Part shown: positions 25,635 through 37,427 of the stretch, in pieces
Layout of the letters: every line of letters starts with the position of its first letter
How positions within the stretch are numbered: position 1 is the first letter of the stretch
Origin: Bradyrhizobium sp. AZCC 2176
GTDB lineage: Bacteria; Pseudomonadota; Alphaproteobacteria; Rhizobiales; Xanthobacteraceae
Reading direction: 5' to 3'
DNA length: 64,000 bases
Assembly: GCF_036924645.1 (NCBI RefSeq)
Contig: NZ_JAZHRX010000001.1
Span: 2,294,001 to 2,358,000, forward strand
The notes under the pieces: model-generated
Told to the model about the DNA's origin: nothing
Databases searched by the model: none
Seen by the model: only the letters and a program-made list of their open reading frames with translations
Translations under genes and position numbers: made by a program

Positions 25635-25770
25635 AGCTAGAGCCTTTTTCCGTTCCGATGGAATCGGAACGGGGCTCTAGATTTTTTGTTCTGACGCGTT
25701 TTCTTGACGCGAACCGTCTCCATCCCGGATCAAGTCCGGGGCAGGTTTTCGCTGGAAAACGCTCTAGCTG
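25635..25770. repeat. Mosaic intergenic element with AGCTAGAGC terminal inverted repeats
   Basis: The element starts AGCTAGAGC and ends GCTCTAGCT, a perfect 9-bp inverted pair. Inside is the palindrome CCGTTCCGAT-GG-AATCGGAACGG and the shared GACGCGTTTTCTTGACGC. A close copy is at 41071-41176 and more distant ones at 28231 and 48443. It resembles the rhizobial RIME-type mosaic repeats. Confidence 0.75.
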
Positions 25771-25823
25771 CCGTGGCGCTGCCCCGCCGTGGTATCGTCG
25801 GCCCCGGTGATTCGGGGAGGTCC

Positions 25824-27020
25824 ATGACGGAAATGACCGACGATCTGAGCACGCCGCTCGGACAGAAGACGGAGCGCAAGAAGCGCTGGTACCGGCTGCC
25901 CTTCACCGCGATGCAGGCGCTGGCTGTGCTGCTTGGCCTGTTCCTGGTCGCCTTCCTGACCGTCGCCCTCTTCACTGACAACCCGCTCGGCGGCGAGCCG
26001 GTTGCCCGTATCGCGCTGCGCAAGCCGGCGGACGAAAAGCATCCTGCGCCCGCCTCCAGCCACCCCGAACAGGCGGCGAAATCTACCCAGCCGGCTCCGA
26101 CCGGCGACAACAAGACCGTCACGATCATCGACGGCTCCAGCGGCAAGCGCCAGGATGTCGTGATCGGCGGCGATGCCGCCGACAAGGCCGGCGCGGAGTC
26201 TGCGCCGGCGATGGCCATGGCCGGCATCGACCAGCGGTTGTTGGAAAAATCGCGCTACGGCATGATCCCGGTGGTTGCCGACGGCCTGAAACCCTTCACG
26301 GTCTATGCGGCGGACGCCGACCGCACCAAGGCCGCCAAGATGCCTGTCGTCGCCGTCGTGGTCGGCGGGCTGGGTGTCGGCGCCGCCAAGACGGCCGATG
26401 CCATCATGAAGCTGCCGCCGGCCGTCACGCTGGCCTTCACCCCTTACGGGGCCGACCCCGCCAAGCTCACCGAGCGGGCCCGTGCGCAGCGCCACGAGAT
26501 CCTGTTGCAGATTCCGATGGAGCCGTTCGACTATCCGGACAACGACCCCGGTCCCCAGACCCTGCTCACGACACTGACGCCTGAGCAGAATATCGACCGG
26601 CTGTACTGGCACCTCAGCCGGTTCCAGGGCTATGCGGGGATCGCCAATTTCATGGGTGCGCGCTTCACGGCCACCGACACTGTGATGCAGCCGGTCATCC
26701 GCGAGGCGGCCAAGCGTGGCCTCGGCTATCTCGATGACGGCTCCTCGCCGCGCAGCACAGCACCCTCCCTGACGACGGCCCAATCGATGCCCTTCGCCAA
26801 GGCCGATTTCACCATCGATGCCGTGCCGACCTCGGCCGAGATCGATCGGACGCTGCTCAAGCTGGAGACGCTCGCCAAGGAGCGCGGGCTGGCCGTGGGC
26901 GTTGCCTCGGCGCTCCCGATTTCGATCGAGCGGCTTGCCGCATGGATCAAGACGCTCGACAGCCGCGGCATCATGCTTGTGCCATTGACAACGGCGATGC
27001 TGAAATCAAAATCAGGCTAG
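25824..27020 (+). CDS. Divergent polysaccharide deacetylase family protein
   Basis: A 398-residue membrane-anchored protein. A cytoplasmic tail with basic residues (ERKKRWYRL) is followed by one membrane helix (AVLLGLFLVAFLTVALF, about residues 37-53), a Pro/Ala-rich linker, and a divergent polysaccharide deacetylase domain (about 165-398): VAVVVGGLGVGAAKTADAI, VTLAFTPYGADP, HEILLQIPMEPFDYPDNDPG, NFMGARFTA. This is the pattern of the DUF610/divergent family often found after ctpA. The canonical H-x-x-x-H metal site is not obvious. I chose the ATG at 25824; the frame open to 25704 runs through the mosaic repeat. It probably acts in the periplasm. Confidence 0.9.
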   Translation: MTEMTDDLSTPLGQKTERKKRWYRLPFTAMQALAVLLGLFLVAFLTVALFTDNPLGGEPVARIALRKPADEKHPAPASSHPEQAAKSTQPAPTGDNKTVTIIDGSSGKRQDVVIGGDAADKAGAESAPAMAMAGIDQRLLEKSRYGMIPVVADGLKPFTVYAADADRTKAAKMPVVAVVVGGLGVGAAKTADAIMKLPPAVTLAFTPYGADPAKLTERARAQRHEILLQIPMEPFDYPDNDPGPQTLLTTLTPEQNIDRLYWHLSRFQGYAGIANFMGARFTATDTVMQPVIREAAKRGLGYLDDGSSPRSTAPSLTTAQSMPFAKADFTIDAVPTSAEIDRTLLKLETLAKERGLAVGVASALPISIERLAAWIKTLDSRGIMLVPLTTAMLKSKSG

Positions 27021-27107
27021 AGATCAAGCTGATGACGGCGGTCCGGGCTCTCCCGGACTACGCCGGACCGACCGATTGCGGATGGATTTGATGCAAGTAA
27101 AGGAATT

Positions 27108-27623
27108 ATGAGGGACATGGCGCGCTACGAGGACCTGCCTTACCGGACCTGCGTCGGCATGATGCTGATCAACACGGCCGGGCTGGTCTTCATTGGCCGG
27201 CGCGCCGGCGGCATCGAACATGTCGATGAAACCCACGTCTGGCAGATGCCGCAGGGCGGGGTCGATCCCGGCGAGGACACCTGGGCGGCCGCCAAGCGCG
27301 AGCTTTACGAGGAAACCAGCGTCCGCTCGGTGGAGAAGCTCGGCGAAGTCCCGGATTGGCTGATCTACGACATTCCACGCACGGTGGCCGGACGCGCCTG
27401 GAAGGGCCGCTATCGCGGGCAACGGCAGAAATGGTATGCAGTGCGCTTCACCGGCAAGGACGCCGAGATCAATGTCGCCAGTCCTGGCGGCGGCGGCCAC
27501 AAGGCCGAATTCGTGAGCTGGCGCTGGGAGCCGATGAAAAATCTCCCGAACCTGATCGTTCCGTTCAAGCGGCCGGTCTATGAACGCGTCGTCAAGGAAT
27601 TCTCCAGTCTCGCGGGCGGCTAG
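27108..27623 (+). CDS. rppH: RNA pyrophosphohydrolase, first of a tandem pair
   Basis: A Nudix enzyme that removes pyrophosphate from mRNA 5' ends and so starts decay. The Nudix box is [20 protein letters not shown] followed by TSV; the usual last Gly is Ser here, while the metal-binding RExxEE is complete. WQMPQGGVD and the RxQKWY motif ([12 protein letters not shown]) are those of RppH/IalA. The 171 residues are of usual length. A start at 27117 is possible, but AAGGA is well placed for 27108. A paralogue follows 54 bp downstream. Confidence 0.93.
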   Translation: MRDMARYEDLPYRTCVGMMLINTAGLVFIGRRAGGIEHVDETHVWQMPQGGVDPGEDTWAAAKRELYEETSVRSVEKLGEVPDWLIYDIPRTVAGRAWKGRYRGQRQKWYAVRFTGKDAEINVASPGGGGHKAEFVSWRWEPMKNLPNLIVPFKRPVYERVVKEFSSLAGG

Positions 27624-27677
27624 CTGTTTTCATTTTGACGCGCTGTCGCGGCGCACCCCGGTATCCTCTCAAACGCC

Positions 27678-28175
27678 ATGTCCGACAAACCCTACCGGCC
27701 CAATGTGGGTATTGCGCTGTTCAACACCTCGGGCCAGGTGCTGATCGGCCGCCGCTTCCGCGACGACGGCCCGGAAATTATTCTTCCCGGCCTCGAATGG
27801 CAGATGCCGCAGGGCGGCATCGACGCCGACGAGGATCCGCGCGACGCCGTCATGCGCGAACTCTGGGAGGAGACCGGGGCGGTCAGCGCTGAAATTCTCG
27901 GGGAGACCGATTGGATAAAATATGACTTTCCGCCCTATGACGGACCACCCACGCACCGCCTCGCCCAATTCCGCGGTCAGCGGCAGAAATGGTTCGCGCT
28001 GCGCTTCACCGGCAGCGACGACGAGATCGATCCGCTGACGCCGCGCAACGGCCAGCCGGCCGAATTCGATTCCTGGCGCTGGGAACGGCTCGACCACGTC
28101 GCCGACCTCGTGGTGCCATTCCGGCGCGACGTGTATCGGATGGTGGCGCGGGCGTTTGTGGAATTCACCCGGTAG
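27678..28175 (+). CDS. rppH: RNA pyrophosphohydrolase, second of a tandem pair
   Basis: This paralogue has 165 residues, starts YRPNVGIALFNTSGQVLIGR and has the complete Nudix box GGIDADEDPRDAVMRELWEE + TGA, with RGQRQKWFALRFTG. Unlike the first copy it keeps the standard Gly. Both copies share NVG/CVG start, WQMPQGG and the QKW motif, so they come from an old duplication. Which copy is the main RppH cannot be told; the second matches the consensus better. No terminator lies between them, so they may be co-transcribed. Confidence 0.93.
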   Translation: MSDKPYRPNVGIALFNTSGQVLIGRRFRDDGPEIILPGLEWQMPQGGIDADEDPRDAVMRELWEETGAVSAEILGETDWIKYDFPPYDGPPTHRLAQFRGQRQKWFALRFTGSDDEIDPLTPRNGQPAEFDSWRWERLDHVADLVVPFRRDVYRMVARAFVEFTR

Positions 28176-28230
28176 ACCGAGATGACTTTTCTTCGAATCG
28201 TCATCTCGCGCTATCTCTTTGATTTGAGCA

Positions 28231-28315
28231 GATCTCCGCGCAAACGCGTTCCGCGTTTGTCGCGAGGGAAAACCGGTACCCACTTTTCCGGACCATGCTC
28301 TAGAATCGCATGATC
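28231..28315. repeat. Mosaic intergenic element (GATCTCCGCGCAAACGCG type)
   Basis: The stretch contains the palindrome CAAACGCGTTCCGCGTTTG, then GGGAAAACCGGTACCCAC and GCTCTAG. It shares blocks with the other mosaic elements and fills most of the 316-bp gap 28176-28491. I see no gene in the rest of that gap. Confidence 0.65.
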
Positions 28316-28494
28316 TCGCCGCGGTCGCTGCACGAGACTCTTGACGGCGTCTCGTCGCTCAATATTTTTCGGCCGGCCGAGCTCGCAGAAGGCTCCGGAT
28401 GCCGCCGATGGTGGCGTCAGCGAACCTTTTTGTATCGACCGCAGACTAACGGGCTCAGCTTTGAAATAACCCGCACCGGTTTCTTGCCTCCATG

Positions 28495-28761
28495 ATGGAA
28501 GTGACTGTAGCCAAGCGCCGCCGGAGTTGGGAATGGCGGGTGCACGATCACAATGGCACGTTGATCATGCACGGGCGCGAACGTACCCGTCCGGCGGCCC
28601 GCTACCAGGGCTATCGGACCCTCTTCATGATGCTGGCCGTGGTTCGCAGGCCGGTCGAACCGCGGGCGTCCAGGGTTCGCCCGGAGCCGGAAACCGGCCG
28701 CAAAACCGCGGCCGATCTGGCGCACCTTCGGCGCTCGGCTCGCCCGTTAACTCCGGATTGA
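28495..28761 (+). CDS. Small basic hypothetical protein, 88 aa
   Basis: The protein starts MEVTVAKRRRSWEWRVHDHN and continues with RTRPAARYQGYRTLFMMLAV, then a basic, Pro-rich tail. The N-terminal half looks like a compact beta-hairpin/helix unit and is the convincing part. I do not recognise a family. A second ATG directly upstream (28492) is equally possible. It lies on its own between a mosaic repeat and the heat-shock genes. The GC-rich tail could be partly spurious. Confidence 0.45.
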   Translation: MEVTVAKRRRSWEWRVHDHNGTLIMHGRERTRPAARYQGYRTLFMMLAVVRRPVEPRASRVRPEPETGRKTAADLAHLRRSARPLTPD

Positions 28762-28812
28762 GCCCGCCGAAGCCGCGAACGGCGCGCATCGAATAATTTT
28801 GAATGCGGCCCC

Positions 28813-28840
28813 TTGAAACTTTTCCGCGTTTTCCTAATTC
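28813..28840 (+). promoter_or_regulatory. Promoter of the ROSE-controlled hsp20 gene
   Basis: TTGAAA (28813-28818), a 16-base spacer and TAATTC (28835-28840) form a housekeeping-type promoter directly upstream of the thermometer. The same bases (CTTGAAA, then CCTAATTCG 14 bases on) would also partly suit an RpoH holoenzyme. Confidence 0.6.
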
Positions 28841-28847
28841 GATTTGT

Positions 28848-28953
28848 GCCGCTGACAGCGGTGCCGGATGCCAGATCGGGTCCGGCGAGTTTGAGCGGGC
28901 GCCGGACGGTGTCCGACGCTGCTTCGTATCCATCTTGCTCTTAGGAGGACTTG
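28848..28953 (+). promoter_or_regulatory. ROSE-type RNA thermometer
   Basis: The leader folds into successive hairpins: CCGCT/AGCGG (28849-28861), GCCGGA/TCCGGC (28863-28886), a GCGCCGGAC/GTCCGACGC hairpin (28899-28919), and a final one in which TTGCTCTT faces AGGAGG. This TTGCT/AGGAG anti-ribosome-binding pairing is the hallmark of ROSE elements, described in Bradyrhizobium small heat-shock genes. At low temperature it hides the ribosome-binding site at 28943-28948; heat opens it. It lies directly before hsp20. Confidence 0.9.
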
Positions 28954-28956
28954 GCT

Positions 28957-29409
28957 ATGAGGACTTTTGACTTCTCGCCCCTGTGGCGCTCCACGATCGG
29001 TTTCGATCATCTGGCTGAGTTGCTGGACAGCAGCTTGCAACAATCCGCCGACGACAATTATCCGCCCTACAATGTCGAACGTTGCGGCGAAGACGCCTAC
29101 CGGATTTCGCTCGCGGTCGCCGGCTTCGGCGTCGACGACATCACCGTGACTGCCGAGCAGGACACGCTCGTCATCGAGGGCAAGAAGCCCGACGCCGAGC
29201 AACGCGAATACCTGTACCACGGCATCGCGGCCCGGCCGTTCCGCCGGGTGTTCAACCTCGCCGACTATGTGCAGGTCAAGCAGGCCTCGTTCAAGGACGG
29301 CCTGTTGATCGTCGATCTGGTTCGCGAAGTGCCCGACTCGATGAAGCCGCGGCGTATTCCGATCAGCAACGCCGATGCTTCCCGCCAGATCGAACACAAG
29401 GCGGCCTAG
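28957..29409 (+). CDS. Small heat-shock protein, Hsp20 family (ROSE-controlled)
   Basis: An ATP-independent holdase of 150 residues. The alpha-crystallin domain covers about residues 35-128: NVERCGEDAYRISLAVAGFG, DDITVTAEQDTLVIEGKK, and YLYHGIAARPFRRVFNLADY. The end motif PRRIPI (I-x-I type) helps oligomer formation. The length and class A type match the Bradyrhizobium HspA group. The ATG at 28957 is eight bases after AGGAGG; a TTG at 28951 is in frame but too close. The thermometer implies control of translation by heat. The next Hsp20 gene is 92 bp on. Confidence 0.96.
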   Translation: MRTFDFSPLWRSTIGFDHLAELLDSSLQQSADDNYPPYNVERCGEDAYRISLAVAGFGVDDITVTAEQDTLVIEGKKPDAEQREYLYHGIAARPFRRVFNLADYVQVKQASFKDGLLIVDLVREVPDSMKPRRIPISNADASRQIEHKAA

Positions 29410-29501
29410 CGCCACCTCGGCAAGAAAGGCTTGGCGCGCGGACTACCGACCGCGCACGAGTTGTGTAGCAAGCAACATGCAGAATCGATGAGGAGGACAC
29501 T

Positions 29502-30002
29502 ATGGCTTTTCGTGATCTGATCCCATGGTCGAGAAATCAGGAGCTTGCGCCGACGCGCGACAGCTTCGACCCGTTCTTCACCCTGCACCGGGAGATGAAT
29601 CGGCTGTTCGACGATGTCTTCCGCGGATTTGGGACGCCGGCCCGTTTCGGCAGCCCGCTGATGGAAGGTCGCTTCGGATGGCCGAGCATCGAGCTCAAGG
29701 AAAACGACAAGGAGCTGACCGTGTCGGCTGAGCTGCCCGGGCTGACGGAAAAGGACGTTCAGGTTGAGATCGCCAACGGCGTTCTAACCCTGCGCGGCGA
29801 GAAGAAGTCGGAGCGAACCGATAATGGCGGCAGATACTTCTCCGAGCGCTATTACGGTTCGTTCGAGCGGCAGATTCCGCTCGACGGAGTCGAGGAAGAC
29901 AAGGCCGAAGCCAAATTCCACGACGGCGTCCTGACGATCACGCTGCCGAAATCCGAACAGGCTCGTTCGGCCGTCAAGCGCATCGAGATCAGCAAGCAGT
30001 AA
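29502..30002 (+). CDS. Small heat-shock protein, Hsp20 family (class B/C type)
   Basis: A 166-residue Hsp20 with N-terminal FDPFFTLHREMNRLFDDVF, an alpha-crystallin domain at about residues 50-145 (ELKENDKELTVSAELPGLTE, YFSERYYGSFERQIPL, FHDGVLTITLPKS) and a final IEI. It differs from the first Hsp20 and is nearer the class with the FERxxxLP pattern. A GAGGAGG site is seven bases before the ATG. I see no TTGCT/AGGAG pairing, so it has no clear ROSE element of its own and may depend on read-through from the first gene. Confidence 0.96.
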   Translation: MAFRDLIPWSRNQELAPTRDSFDPFFTLHREMNRLFDDVFRGFGTPARFGSPLMEGRFGWPSIELKENDKELTVSAELPGLTEKDVQVEIANGVLTLRGEKKSERTDNGGRYFSERYYGSFERQIPLDGVEEDKAEAKFHDGVLTITLPKSEQARSAVKRIEISKQ

Positions 30003-30082
30003 CGATGATGGCGGCGGCGCCCAATGCCGCCGCCCAATCCCACCGACGTTTCGCTGGAAAGGAGAGTTAAGGAAACCGTTCG

Positions 30083-30457
30083 ATGAGCAAGGCCGATCTC
30101 AACGCACCTGAGTTCGCACTATTTCATCCCGCCGCACATTACGATTCCCCTGCCGAAGTGCTTGATGACCTGCAGCTTTCCGATTCTGAGAAGCGCGTCA
30201 TCCTGTCGTCCTGGGCCTCCGATATGTTTGCGATCGAATCCTGTCCCGGCCTGCGAGACATTCCGGGCATGGGCCACACTATCCGGCTCGCCGACATTCT
30301 TTCGGCGTTGCGCCAACTCGACGGTAACGACGATCGTCCGCCGCCCGCAGAAATGATGGCCGAGTTGATGCCGATCAATTCTCCCTTGAGGTTGACCAGC
30401 GCGCCGCCCGAATTGCCGGGGTTGATCGCCGCGTCGGTCTGGATGAAATCCTCATAG
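30083..30457 (+). CDS. Small conserved protein with a foreign 3' end
   Basis: Residues 1-88 ([60 protein letters not shown]) look like a genuine small rhizobial protein that normally ends soon after this. From about base 30346 the frame runs antisense through an HtrA/DegP fragment, giving an unrelated tail. The gene was therefore cut at its 3' end by a rearrangement and now reads to a chance stop at 30457. A GGAGAGTTAAGG ribosome-binding site precedes the ATG. It follows the Hsp20 genes and may be part of their stress unit; the role is unknown. Confidence 0.65.
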   Translation: MSKADLNAPEFALFHPAAHYDSPAEVLDDLQLSDSEKRVILSSWASDMFAIESCPGLRDIPGMGHTIRLADILSALRQLDGNDDRPPPAEMMAELMPINSPLRLTSAPPELPGLIAASVWMKSS

Positions 30458-30690
30458 CCCTGCTTGCCAAGCCCGGTCCGGCTGAGCGCGCTGACAAGGC
30501 CGGAGGTCACCGTCTGGCCGAGGCCGAAGGGGTTGCCGATGGCGATGACAAAGTCGCCGACTTCGAGCGCGGCACTGTCGCCGAACGCGATCGCCTTCAG
30601 CGCGGACGGCGACCGAATCCGCAACACCGCAATGTCGGTTCCCGGATCGCGCCCGACAACCTTGGCCGAAGAAGGAAATCAACGCAACCG
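30346..30690 (-). pseudogene. Internal fragment of an HtrA/DegP-type serine protease gene
   Basis: The minus strand from about 30680 reads [15 protein letters not shown] (with the catalytic Asp), [20 protein letters not shown], then [20 protein letters not shown] (catalytic Ser) and LIGINSAII. The part with the catalytic His and the signal peptide, and all PDZ domains, are missing. A stop lies just upstream of the conserved part. It is thus a pseudogene fragment of about 110 codons. It overlaps the tail of the small gene at 30083. I see nothing further in 30691-30895. Confidence 0.85.
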
Positions 30691-30895
30691 ACCGATCGGA
30701 GCTCCAATCAACGACGGTAGCGCTGCGAACAGAGATCCGTTCACGCACTGCATTCTGATGCGGCCTGGTTCGGCCCGACCGGTGCAACGACAGCGTTCAA
30801 GCCGGCGTCGAGAGCGAGTTCGCAGAAGTGCCGCCACCAAACGCTCAGCGCCCGTCACCGGGTGACGAGCGCTGGCGTTATCAGACCTTCAATAT

Positions 30896-30918
30896 GCCCC
30901 GGAGCGGTGCCCCGGGGC
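30896..30918 (-). terminator. Hairpin at the end of the atp operon
   Basis: On the minus strand GCCCCGG (30918-30912) pairs with CCGGGGC (30902-30896), directly after the atpC stop. The T-run is weak, so efficiency is uncertain. Confidence 0.5.
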
Positions 30919-31326
30919 TTAGTGCATAGCGGTGGCGTTTAGCTCGATCTGGATGCTCTTGAAGTGGTCCAGCCGCTCGATGGCGTGATCGAGCTCGGTG
31001 CCTTCCTTCTCGGCGAGCTTGGCTTCCATCTCGGCGATGGTCTCGGCGAACTGCGCCCGATCGACATCGGCGATCGAAGTTGCGACGTCGGCCAGCACCG
31101 TGACGCGGTTATCCGACACTTCGGCAAGGCCGCCGAGCACAATGATCTTCTCATGCCTGCCATCGGCGGTGATGGTCAGGATACCCGGGCGAACCGCCGC
31201 GACGACCGGCGCATGTCCGGAGAGAACGCCGAAATCGCCCTCCACGCCGGGAACGTCAACCTGATCGACTTCGCCGGAGAAGGCGAGCTTTTCGGGGGAG
31301 ACAAGATCGAAATGAAAGGTAGCCAT
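30919..31326 (-). CDS. atpC: ATP synthase F1 subunit epsilon
   Basis: Rotor subunit that links gamma to the c-ring and can inhibit hydrolysis. The 135 residues start [20 protein letters not shown] and continue with [20 protein letters not shown] and a helical C-terminus ([17 protein letters not shown]). I chose the ATG at 31326; the frame from 31353 adds nine residues from the repeat. It is the last gene of atpHAGDC, after a 137-bp gap that holds a dispersed repeat. Confidence 0.96.
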   Translation of the reverse strand: MATFHFDLVSPEKLAFSGEVDQVDVPGVEGDFGVLSGHAPVVAAVRPGILTITADGRHEKIIVLGGLAEVSDNRVTVLADVATSIADVDRAQFAETIAEMEAKLAEKEGTELDHAIERLDHFKSIQIELNATAMH

Positions 31327-31348
31327 TGGTCTTCCCGTTCTTTCCGCT

Positions 31349-31457
31349 GTCACCCGCGGGTTTGACCCGCGAGTCCATCAAGAGAAATCTTTCTGGCAAT
31401 GGATTGCCGGGTCGATCTGTACGAAGACGCGCTTCGCGCTTTGCCCGGCAATGACGA
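31349..31457. repeat. Dispersed palindromic repeat between atpD and atpC
   Basis: TGTCACCCGCGGGTTTGACC at the left and CCCGGCAATGACGAGG at the right flank a centre with ACGCGCTTCGCGC. It is a relative of the 16447 repeat, inside the atp operon. Confidence 0.6.
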
Positions 31458-31463
31458 GGTAAC

Positions 31464-32927
<1,464 letters not shown>

Positions 32928-32957
32928 CTATACTTGAACGACCGTCGGGTTGGCGCG

Positions 32958-33836
32958 CTAGACCGCCTCGGCACCGGAGATGATCTCAATCAGCTCCTTG
33001 GTGATCTGGGCTTGACGGGTTCGGTTGTAGACCAGGGTTTGCTTGCGGATCATGTCGCCGGCGTTGCGGGTGGCGTTGTCCATCGCGCTCATCTGCGCGC
33101 CGTAGAACGAGGCGTTGTTTTCGAGCAGCGCGCGGAAGAGCTGCACCGCGAGGTTGCGCGGCAGCAGGCGCGTCAGGATCTCGTCTTCTTCCGGTTCGTA
33201 CTCGTAGGACGTCGGCGGGCCGGCATTGGCGGCAGGCGCCTCCACCACCAGCGGAATAATCTGCTGGGCGGTCGGGATCTGCGAGATCACGGATTTGAAG
33301 CGCGAATAGAACAGCGTGCAGACATCGAACTCGCCGGCATCGAAGCGCGCCAGAACCTTTTTGGCAATGTCTTCGGCATTGACGAAGCCGAGCTGGCGAA
33401 CCGAGCGCAGGTCGACATGCTCGACGATGTTCTTCTCGAAGGTGCGGCGGAGCTGCTCGTAGCCCTTGCGGCCAACGCAAAAAATCTTGACCTCTTTGCC
33501 CTGGCCAATCAGCGACAGCGCACGCTCGCGCGCCAGGCGCACGATCGAGGAATTGAAGGCGCCGGACAGGCCGCGTTCGCCCGTACAGACCAGCAGCAGA
33601 TGCACCTGGTCCCTGCCGGTGCCGGCCAGCAGCGCCGGCGCGCCGGGCGAACCGGCTGCGGCGCTGGCGATATTGGAAATCACCGCGTCCATCTTCTCGG
33701 CATAGGGCCGAGCCGCTTCGGCAGCGCTCTGCGCACGGCGCAGCTTTGACGCCGCCACCATCTGCATCGCCTTGGTGATCTTCTGCGTCGCCTTGGTCGA
33801 GGCGATGCGGACCCGCATGTCTTTAAGTGAAGCCAT
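32958..33836 (-). CDS. atpG: ATP synthase F1 subunit gamma
   Basis: Central stalk subunit. It begins [20 protein letters not shown], the N-terminal coiled-coil helix, and ends with the matching C-terminal helix ([39 protein letters not shown]). The 292 residues are normal for alphaproteobacteria. It lies between atpA and atpD; the 145-bp gap to atpA contains an inserted repeat. Confidence 0.99.
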   Translation of the reverse strand: MASLKDMRVRIASTKATQKITKAMQMVAASKLRRAQSAAEAARPYAEKMDAVISNIASAAAGSPGAPALLAGTGRDQVHLLLVCTGERGLSGAFNSSIVRLARERALSLIGQGKEVKIFCVGRKGYEQLRRTFEKNIVEHVDLRSVRQLGFVNAEDIAKKVLARFDAGEFDVCTLFYSRFKSVISQIPTAQQIIPLVVEAPAANAGPPTSYEYEPEEDEILTRLLPRNLAVQLFRALLENNASFYGAQMSAMDNATRNAGDMIRKQTLVYNRTRQAQITKELIEIISGAEAV

Positions 33837-33887
33837 TCTCAGTTCACCCTAGCGACCTGTTTTCCAACCCGGTCGCGAACTCCTCGT

Positions 33888-33973
33888 TCGTCATGCCCGG
33901 CGTTGTGCCGGGCATCCACGTCTTATCTTTCCGCCATATCAAAGGACGTGGCCGGGCCAAGCCCGGCCGTGAC
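33888..33973. repeat. Dispersed palindromic repeat between atpA and atpG
   Basis: GTTCGTCATGCCCGGCGTTG and GCCAAGCCCGGCCGTGACGG form the arms around ATCCACGTC and GGACGTGG. It is of the same family as 16447 and 52093. Confidence 0.65.
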
Positions 33974-33981
33974 GGAATCAA

Positions 33982-36071
<2,090 letters not shown>

Positions 36072-36716
36072 AGAGACGCTCTTTTTTAGCTGTCAAACTC
36101 GCAAGGGAAAAACCGTCGCCACAAGCAGCGGCGCCTAGCGATCCAAGCCCTTGGAATTCAAGCGGGACTTCGATTTTCGACCGGCACGAGAGGTGCCGGG
36201 ACCGTTAAAATCGCGGCTTTGCTAACATAGCGAGCGCGCAGGTGCAACATGACGGCGCATGCGGGCGATGCCTCGTCGCGCTTCAATTTTCAGGCCCGGC
36301 CGAATGCAGCTTGATGGGGATCGGCGCGCCGGAATTTTGGCTCCGGTGGTTGCAGGCGATCTGGGCGGTCCCCGACCAGCCGATTCGTTCCACCCGTATT
36401 TGCATGGCCGCTATGACCGCTAGCGTTCGGAACGAATCGGCCGGCTCGTCTCCATTTGATCATTACTTGCGCAAATCTTTACTCGATGTGTGATGACTGT
36501 ATTTTTGAGTAATAACTAGTATTGAATTGGTTAAAAATCTATTAACGTGCAAGATTACGGAATATCGTTCGACGGTAACAAGATATGTCAGCACGATACG
36601 TTCCCGATTTACTGCCCAATTCATGCCTCATTGCCTCATCAAACGGCCACCCTGAAGTTGGGACGGGGGTTCCATTTGTCACGTATGTGGCAAATACTAT
36701 CTGAGGGACTAGTTTA
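36072..36716. other. 645-bp intergenic region between atpH and the RlpA-like gene
   Basis: The left part should carry the atp promoter reading leftward. The right part (about 36460-36560) is strikingly AT-rich for this genome and probably holds the promoter of the RlpA-like gene. I see no convincing coding frame; the open frame at 36242-36493 has no protein character. Confidence 0.55.
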
Positions 36717-37205
36717 ATGTTGCATACCAATAAAGCGGCGCCGGGAACTCTAACCCGGTCGCGTACGGCGCTCGCGTTGATCGCCGCAACTCTCCTGGTC
36801 GGAGGCACCGTCTCCGAGGCTTCCGCCAAATCCAGGCATCACCGCCACCATTCCCATCACGCCCACAAGGCCAAGAGCAATTGGATGGACGCCAATGCCT
36901 CCATCGGCTCGTCCGGCTCCGGGCACGGCTTCTCGGGAAAGGCTTCTTTTTACGGCAATGAATCCGGCAGCAGAACCGCCTCCGGTCAGCGCTTCAATCA
37001 GAACGCCATGACCGCGGCCCACCGCTCGCTGCCGTTCGGCACCAAGCTCCGGGTGACCCATCGTGGCCAGAGCGTCGTGGTGACAATCAACGACCGTGGC
37101 CCCTTCATCAAGGGCCGCGTTCTCGACCTCTCCACGGGCGCTGCCCGTGCCATCGGCCTGACCGGTGCCGGCGTCGGCCACGTCACCGCCGAGGTCGTCT
37201 CTTAA
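36717..37205 (+). CDS. Septal ring lytic transglycosylase RlpA-family protein
   Basis: An exported double-psi beta-barrel protein of 162 residues. A signal peptide (LALIAATLLVGGTVSEASA) is followed by a His-rich stretch (HHRHHSHHAHK), then the barrel: GKASFYGNESGSRTASGQRF, AMTAAHRSLPFGTKLRVTH, VVVTINDRGPFIKGRVLDLS. These are the RlpA signature motifs, including the catalytic Asp of NDRGPF. No SPOR domain is present, so septal targeting may differ. The His-rich stretch could bind metal. A strong bidirectional terminator follows. Confidence 0.93.
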   Translation: MLHTNKAAPGTLTRSRTALALIAATLLVGGTVSEASAKSRHHRHHSHHAHKAKSNWMDANASIGSSGSGHGFSGKASFYGNESGSRTASGQRFNQNAMTAAHRSLPFGTKLRVTHRGQSVVVTINDRGPFIKGRVLDLSTGAARAIGLTGAGVGHVTAEVVS

Positions 37206-37292
37206 CGCGCGCGCCTCTCGCGCCGTTTTCCGGTCCATCAGATCGAGTAAGCGTTGCGTTGCGTAACCGTCGCGGAACTTCCCGCGGCAACA

Positions 37293-37326
37293 AAAGCCTG
37301 CCGTCGCAAATGACGGCAGGCTTTTT
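37293..37326. terminator. Strong bidirectional terminator
   Basis: AAAGCCTGCCGTC (37293-37305) pairs perfectly with GACGGCAGGCTTT (37312-37324) around GCAAAT, with A/T runs on both sides. It serves the RlpA-like gene and possibly priA from the other strand. Confidence 0.9.
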
Positions 37327-37340
37327 CACTTCTCGCTCCG

Positions 37341-37420
37341 TCATTCCGGGACGACGCGCAGCGTCGAACCCGGAATCTCGAGGTTCCGGGTCTGGTCCTG
37401 CGGACCATCCCGGAATGACG
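37341..37420. repeat. Dispersed GTCATTCCGGG repeat
   Basis: TCCGTCATTCCGGGACGACG at the left and CATCCCGGAATGACGA at the right form the arms around GAACCCGGAATCTCGAG. A relative is at 59165-59279. Confidence 0.65.
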
Positions 37421-37427
37421 AACGGAT

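Noticed and set aside
36242..36493. 83-codon frame between atpH and the RlpA-like gene
   Set aside because: No ribosome-binding site and no protein-like composition.
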